In this document: positions 45,001 through 51,000 of the stretch, in pieces
Position numbering within the stretch: the first letter of the stretch is position 1
Layout: each line of letters starts with the position of its first letter
Source of the DNA: Azorinus chamasolen
Lineage: Eukaryota; Mollusca; Bivalvia; Cardiida; Solecurtidae
Assembly: GCA_963576725.1 (NCBI GenBank)
Contig: OY755247.1
Location: 19,068,957 to 19,132,956, forward strand
Reading direction: 5' to 3'
Length of the DNA stretch: 64,000 nt
Notes under the pieces: generated by a model
What the model saw: only the letters and a program-made list of their open reading frames with translations
What the model was told of the DNA's origin: nothing
The model's database searches: none
Made by a program: the position numbers and the translations under genes

Positions 45001-48000
45001 ACTACTGTGACTTCAAACCTACGTATCAGACCCTATGTCTCAAAGCATGTATGTAACCCTACGCTCTGAAACCTATCTTGAGCAGTGTATGAAACCTGCT
45101 TCAAGAAGCTTATAAAACTAACGCTTTGAAGCCTGCCTGCAGTATGTTCCGAGCCCGGCTCGAAAACACTGCCTCAAAAAGACGGCTTCAAAAAGACAGC
45201 CTCAAAAAGACGGCCTCAGGCAGACGGTTCAGCAACGCTCCGAACCCTGAGCACGGTCTACAGCAAACCTGCTTCAAACCGAATATAACCCCAGGCTATA
45301 TCAGTCTGAGCAACATTATCTCAATGCCTCAGCTACTCTGAGACCGCTATGAAATAGCAGTATAATATTAGGCTGGTTGGACTGTCTAAACGTGCAATTT
45401 TCATGCCCAAAGAGAGAACTCAGAGGACAGTTACTTAGCCCATTCAAAGAACAGGTAACTGCACAATTACGTAGCCCAAGCAGACAATATATTCGCCAGT
45501 CTTTAACCTTAATGAGTGCAATACTCTATCAGTCAAAAACCAACGATATAGCTTCTATACATAAGTATATAAAGCCGTCACTGAAAGTTCTATGAATATT
45601 CAGTACCCTGATCACAAAATAACCAGCAGTGATCGTTGAATAAGTTTGCTCCAGTCTCAGCATTTGTATACAGCTTCCATTAGTTTGAGGTACTTCGGCA
45701 AATTAGCATATAAACATATTTCATTCATATTAATTATTTCGATTGACCAACCGCCTCACTCATTTGAATATATACGCAGTATTAATTTTTATAAGGTATA
45801 AAACAAACAAAATGAAGTTTAAAAGTGAACTTACTTTGATAAACAACAAATTAATGAAATCTAACTAACAGTTAAAAAGGGAGATAATCCTGTATATACA
45901 AAACTACAGTTAACTCAAATCGCTTACCTAGCGATATACTACAGGTTTTCTTGACACAGTCATGCAGAAAGCTCATGGAAGAGCTTTCTGCATGACATTT
46001 ACCATGCATTAAGGAGCCACCTGCCTGAAAGTATCTTAATTCTTCTCTACTAGAATTCCAGTTTAGGGGACGGTTTTACTGTATATTTTGTTGAATAAAA
46101 ATCCAACAAACCCGCTTCAAAATTATGGTTGAATTGTATAACAAAAACTCATCTCTTATTACATGTAATCGATTCATGCATTTGCAAACAGAGAAGCCCC
46201 AGATCAGACAGCTACTATAGAAGCCGTCTAATCAGGGTCTGCTCTGTTTGCTAATGAAATTTTAATAGATTAGACTCTTTGGTTTCTACCAAAACATTCT
46301 GTATGCATATGCATATATCAGTATAAAAATTCAGCTAATAAATATTCATGATATGACAAGTTCTTACATAATTATTGAATAGAAAAGGGTTAAATATAAA
46401 ATACAGGAACTACAGTCCTCATCAACTGAATATATCTCATATTATTGTGGAATTTGTGAATTAAGTTTCTTTATGCAATATCAATATTTGTTGTGTTTTT
46501 ATGAATGGGTGAATTACAGTGCTCCCTCCCTACAACGACCCTCTCAATTACGATTACCTCCTTACAACAACGCATGTCACTGTTTCCAAAACAACAAGGC
46601 TCCATCGTAATTTCTTTATGCCTCCATCAAACCCTATGTTGTGACCACTCTTTAGAATCGTCACAAAGTGACGATTCTAAAGAGTGGTCACAACATAGGG
46701 TTTGATGGAGGCATAACGGTTTTAGTTCTCGAAATATACCTTATCTGGGGATCTGCAAACAAGCTAATTATGTTTGATTTTCCCTCCCTATAACAACTCC
46801 CTCTGAACAACACATACAATCTTCGTATCCCAAAGGGTGTCGTTGTAGAGAGGGAGCACTGTATATTCTTGTTGCTGAATTTACTATTTATCCTGATCAT
46901 AATATAAGCCCTTTACTTAACCTTTAGCCTGCTGAGCAAATTAATTTTACAGAAATGTTCACCAACTACATTTTTAAAATTCAAGCTATAATCAAACTGT
47001 CTACCAAAATGCAATCTGGGTGTCAAACAGTTTGGATCCTGATGAGACGCCGAGTTACTCGGCGTCTCATCTAGATCCAAACTGTTTGCATAGGTATTCA
47101 CTCATCCGCCCATAGCAGGCTAAAGGTTAATGAATATACAGTAAAACCTCTCTATAACGACCACTAAATTGTTTTAATTAGTTGGTATTTAGGGCTAGTG
47201 GCTGCTTAAAGCAAGGTGAAAGTAAACCAGAACGCTCCTATAGGTGCGTTCTGTTTTACTTTCACCTTGCTTTAACCCTTACAATGCTGATTTTTCAAAT
47301 GGACTATTCTAAAATTCAAACAGGTCAAGATTATGGTCAATATTTAGGGAGTTTTCTAAAGAAACGTGTAACATGACAAACAGTGCAGACCCTGAAGACA
47401 CTGTTTGCAGAGGACATTAATGACTCGTGTCCCACACTGTAAGGGTTAAGCAGTCAACTGCCTTTAACACAAAATACTTGATGTAATTTAGTGGCCATTA
47501 TAGAGAGGTTTTATTGTATTATTGTAAGAAATAATGGCATCATGAATATTAATTGGCTGAATTTGTATAATGTCATACAAACCATGCCATAAAGTGAAGA
47601 ATGAATCAAATCTATATTGTGTCATAAGCAAACAGAGCAGACCCTGATGAGACAACTCCTACATGAGCCATCTGATCTGGGTCTACTCTATTGTAAGATG
47701 TCTAAAGGTGTCTCAGTAATGGGGAAAGGGTTAACCTTTTACTCCGAAGATAAGTCTTTTAAAGCCGTCTGATCTATGTCTACTCTGTTTGCAAAGGCGT
47801 TAAAAGACATGTCTAAATAGTAAAGGGTTAACCCATTACTCCATAAATACACTTTTCTACGCCTTTGCAAACAGAGTAGACCCAGATCAGACGGGTTCCT
47901 GTAGGAGCTGTTTGATCAGGGCCTGCTCTGTTGCTTATGATATGATTCTTCAGTTTCTGATTTTGCCAAAATTCCTGTGTCCATGTTCTATTTTTTATCT

Positions 48001-51000
48001 AATTAACCCATTCCCTCATATGCACCTCTGCAAAAGTCACCTGTTGAAACCATTGTGATAAATAGAGCATTTGCTCCTATAGGAGCAAATGCTCTATTTA
48101 TCACAATGGTCTCAAATTACAAAATTCTAAAAAAAATCCTTATCTCTAGTTAATGCTCCTATGCAGTAGATTTATTCAAAGAGGATGGATCTAAAAATAG
48201 CCTATGAGGTAATGGGTTATAGTCATGATATAATTTCTTCTTAGATGAATAATCATGAAGTTAAGGATTAATATATTTGAAGCTATTTCTAACGATGTAA
48301 TTATAAACATGTGTAGTTGCATACACACAGACCAATTTCTGAGAAGGGCCATATAATGATTGAGTTATACATAGTAGTTATATTAAGTTCTAGAATTAAC
48401 TGATCCCATGAGAAATGTACAGTATGGGCTCTTGAATTTTGCAAAACCTATACTTGACAAAAATTGCCCATATCTGGCGGATCCTGTATGAGCTGTCTGA
48501 CCAGAGTTGCTCTGCCCTGCTTATTAACCCATTCTCTCATAGGCTATTTTTAGATCCAACCTCTACCGAAAAAGAGCATTAATTAGAGAAAAGGATTTTT
48601 TTTAGAATTTTTTAGTTCTGAAACCATTGTGATAGAGCATTTGCTCCAACTTAGGAGCAAATGCTCTATTTATCACAATGGTTTCAAAAAGTGACTTTTA
48701 CGGAGGCGTATTTATGGAGGAAAGGGTTAACCTTTACTCCATAATCACACCTTTCTGTGCTGTCTGATCAGATTCTAGTTTCTGTTGTGGGAAAAATTTC
48801 ATGTGTTAATATACCATTTTAAAAATCAACCTAATTACATGCAGTATTCCAGAGCTCCAGATAGGATGCGTAAATTAAAACATTTTCAAGAATAACTCCT
48901 TTATTTCTCCACCAAACCCTATACTGTGACCACTCTTTAGAATAGTCTCTTCGAGACGATTCTAAAGAGTGGTCACAGTATAGGGTTTGGTGGAGAAATG
49001 ACGATTTTAGTATTTGGGTACGCACCGTTATCTGTAGCTCTGGTATTCAAAATGTCATCACTTCTGTCATGAATATTCCTGGAGCAGAGGGTTAAGGTTT
49101 AGAGCTGAGTGATCCCATGAGAAATTATTGTATGGGGTCTTGAGTTTTGCAAACTCTTTACCTGATATACAGTAAAACCCCTCTAAACCGGACGTTAAAA
49201 TTAGTATAAATATCTATCTTGTAGACAGGTGGCAGCTTAATGCAGGGTGAAAGTCACACAGAAAGCTCCTAGAGGAGCTTTCTGTGTGACTTTCACCCTG
49301 CATTGAGCAGCCGCCTGCCTAAAAGTATCTAAAATCTTCTCTACTAGAATTCCGGTTTAGAGGGGTTTTACTGTAGATGCAATTACAGAGTAGATCCAGA
49401 TCCAATGGCTCCTAAAAGTTGTCTGACCAGAGTCTGTTCTGTTTCCTTTTTAAGGTTTTACAAGAATATTCATCAAGAAAGGGCCGAATGTCCACATTCA
49501 AAGGGTTGCACAAGTTATTAAGTATTAACCCTTTACTCCATGAATATTCGTGTAAGAAATAATGACATCCTGAATATTAATTAGATTAACTGTTATATTA
49601 GCACATGGGAACATAAGTTTTTGGCCTTGACAGAAACTATATACATGTATACTCTATATCATATCATAAGCAAACAGAGCAGACCCTGATTATAGGAGCC
49701 GTCTGATCTGAGTCTACTCTGTTTGCTAAGGCGTAGAAAGGTGTATTTATTGAGTAAAGGGTTAAAGAACATAACAGAATGATACAAATTATCCTATATT
49801 GTATTCTATTACAGATGGACTACCTCAAAGCATTATTATCTTGAACCTAAAGGGGAACCCTTGTACTGATTACCCTAATTACAGGTGAGTTGATTAACAT
49901 TTTACTCTTTGACAGTTAACTCTTTCTCTGTCCAAAATTCATGCAAGAAATAATGACACCATAAATATTTATTAGCTGAATATTGGGGGGGGGATATTGT
50001 TTTTGCCCTGTCTGTTTGTCACCAACTTTAACATTGGTCTCAACTTTTGAGCCAGTACAGATAGAGACTTGATATTTGGCATGCATATGTATCCCGTAAC
50101 CGTAAAGCTGCACATTTTGAGGGGTGACATGTCAAGGTCATAGCTCAAATATATAGGTCAAATCAGACTTTAACACTGGCCATAACTTTTGAACCAGTAG
50201 AGACAGAGACTTGATATTTGGCATGCATGTGTATCTCTTGAAGATGCACATTTTGAGGGGTGACATTTCAAGGTTAAGGTCATCCTTTAGGGTCAAATGT
50301 CAAATTGGCCGGGGCATAGTGTTTCACAAACACATCTTGTTCTAATATAAACTTTTCAAGGAATTGTTTTGCTTAAAAAAAAGATGTTTTATGTCAAAAA
50401 TAAACAAAGCAGACACTGGTCAGACGGCTCACAAGGGAGCTGTCTGATCTGGGTCTACTTTGTTTAAAAATGAGTGAAAAGGTTAAAGAATTGTCAATGG
50501 CTGAAATGTCTGTTACTGATTTTAAACCCTTTACTCCATAAATATGCATTTAAAACCTTTGCAAATAGAGCAGACCCATATCAGACAGACTGTCTAATTT
50601 ATAAGGATCTGCTTTGTTTGCTTATGCAATTATGTCTGCCACTGAAAACTGTAGAGGATCTGTCTGATCTGGGTCTACTCTCTTGACAAAGGCATCAGAA
50701 AAAGGTTAATCCTTTACTTCATAAATACGTCATTCTACATCTTTGCAGAGTAGACCCAGATCAGATGGCTCCTGTAGGAGCCGTCTGATCAGGGTCTGCT
50801 GAGCTCCGTTTGATTATGATATAGGTATGATTCTGCCATGGCCAAAACTTCCTGTGTCCATGTGCTATTTTATAACAATTAATCTAATTGATTTTCATGA
50901 CATCAGTATTTCTTACATGAATATTCATTGAGTAAAGGGTTAAGCTGCCACTATGAAATAAATGCTTACATGTAAAATCACTGAAAATACTTAATTTGAA

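Larger units (their letters stand above)
32763..45956 (-). mobile_element. Ty3/gypsy LTR retrotransposon A (Gmr1-like order), full length with internal chimeric block
   Basis: Two LTRs of 1436 bp (32763-34198, 44521-45956) end TGTCAAG...CCTGACA on the coding strand. The target duplication CAGTC lies at 32758-32762 and 45957-45961. By eye the LTRs differ at about three sites, so insertion is recent. The primer site, gag, protease, integrase and start of RT run from 44517 to 40980. The rest of RT and RNaseH are at 35240-34260, and a polypurine tract adjoins the 3' LTR. A block at 35241-40979 interrupts RT, so this copy cannot make a complete Pol. It lies antisense in LRRC46 intron 4. There is no envelope gene. 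Confidence 0.9.
32675..46083. mobile_element. TA-1 MITE split by the LTR retrotransposon
   Basis: The left part is 32675-32762 (TACAGTAAAAACCCTCTAAA ... GCAGGGTGACAGTC). The right part is 45957-46083 (CAGTCATGCAGAAAGCTC ... CGGTTTTACTGTA). The intact sister at 49168-49375 shows the continuous form, so the retrotransposon entered one hairpin arm. Confidence 0.85.
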
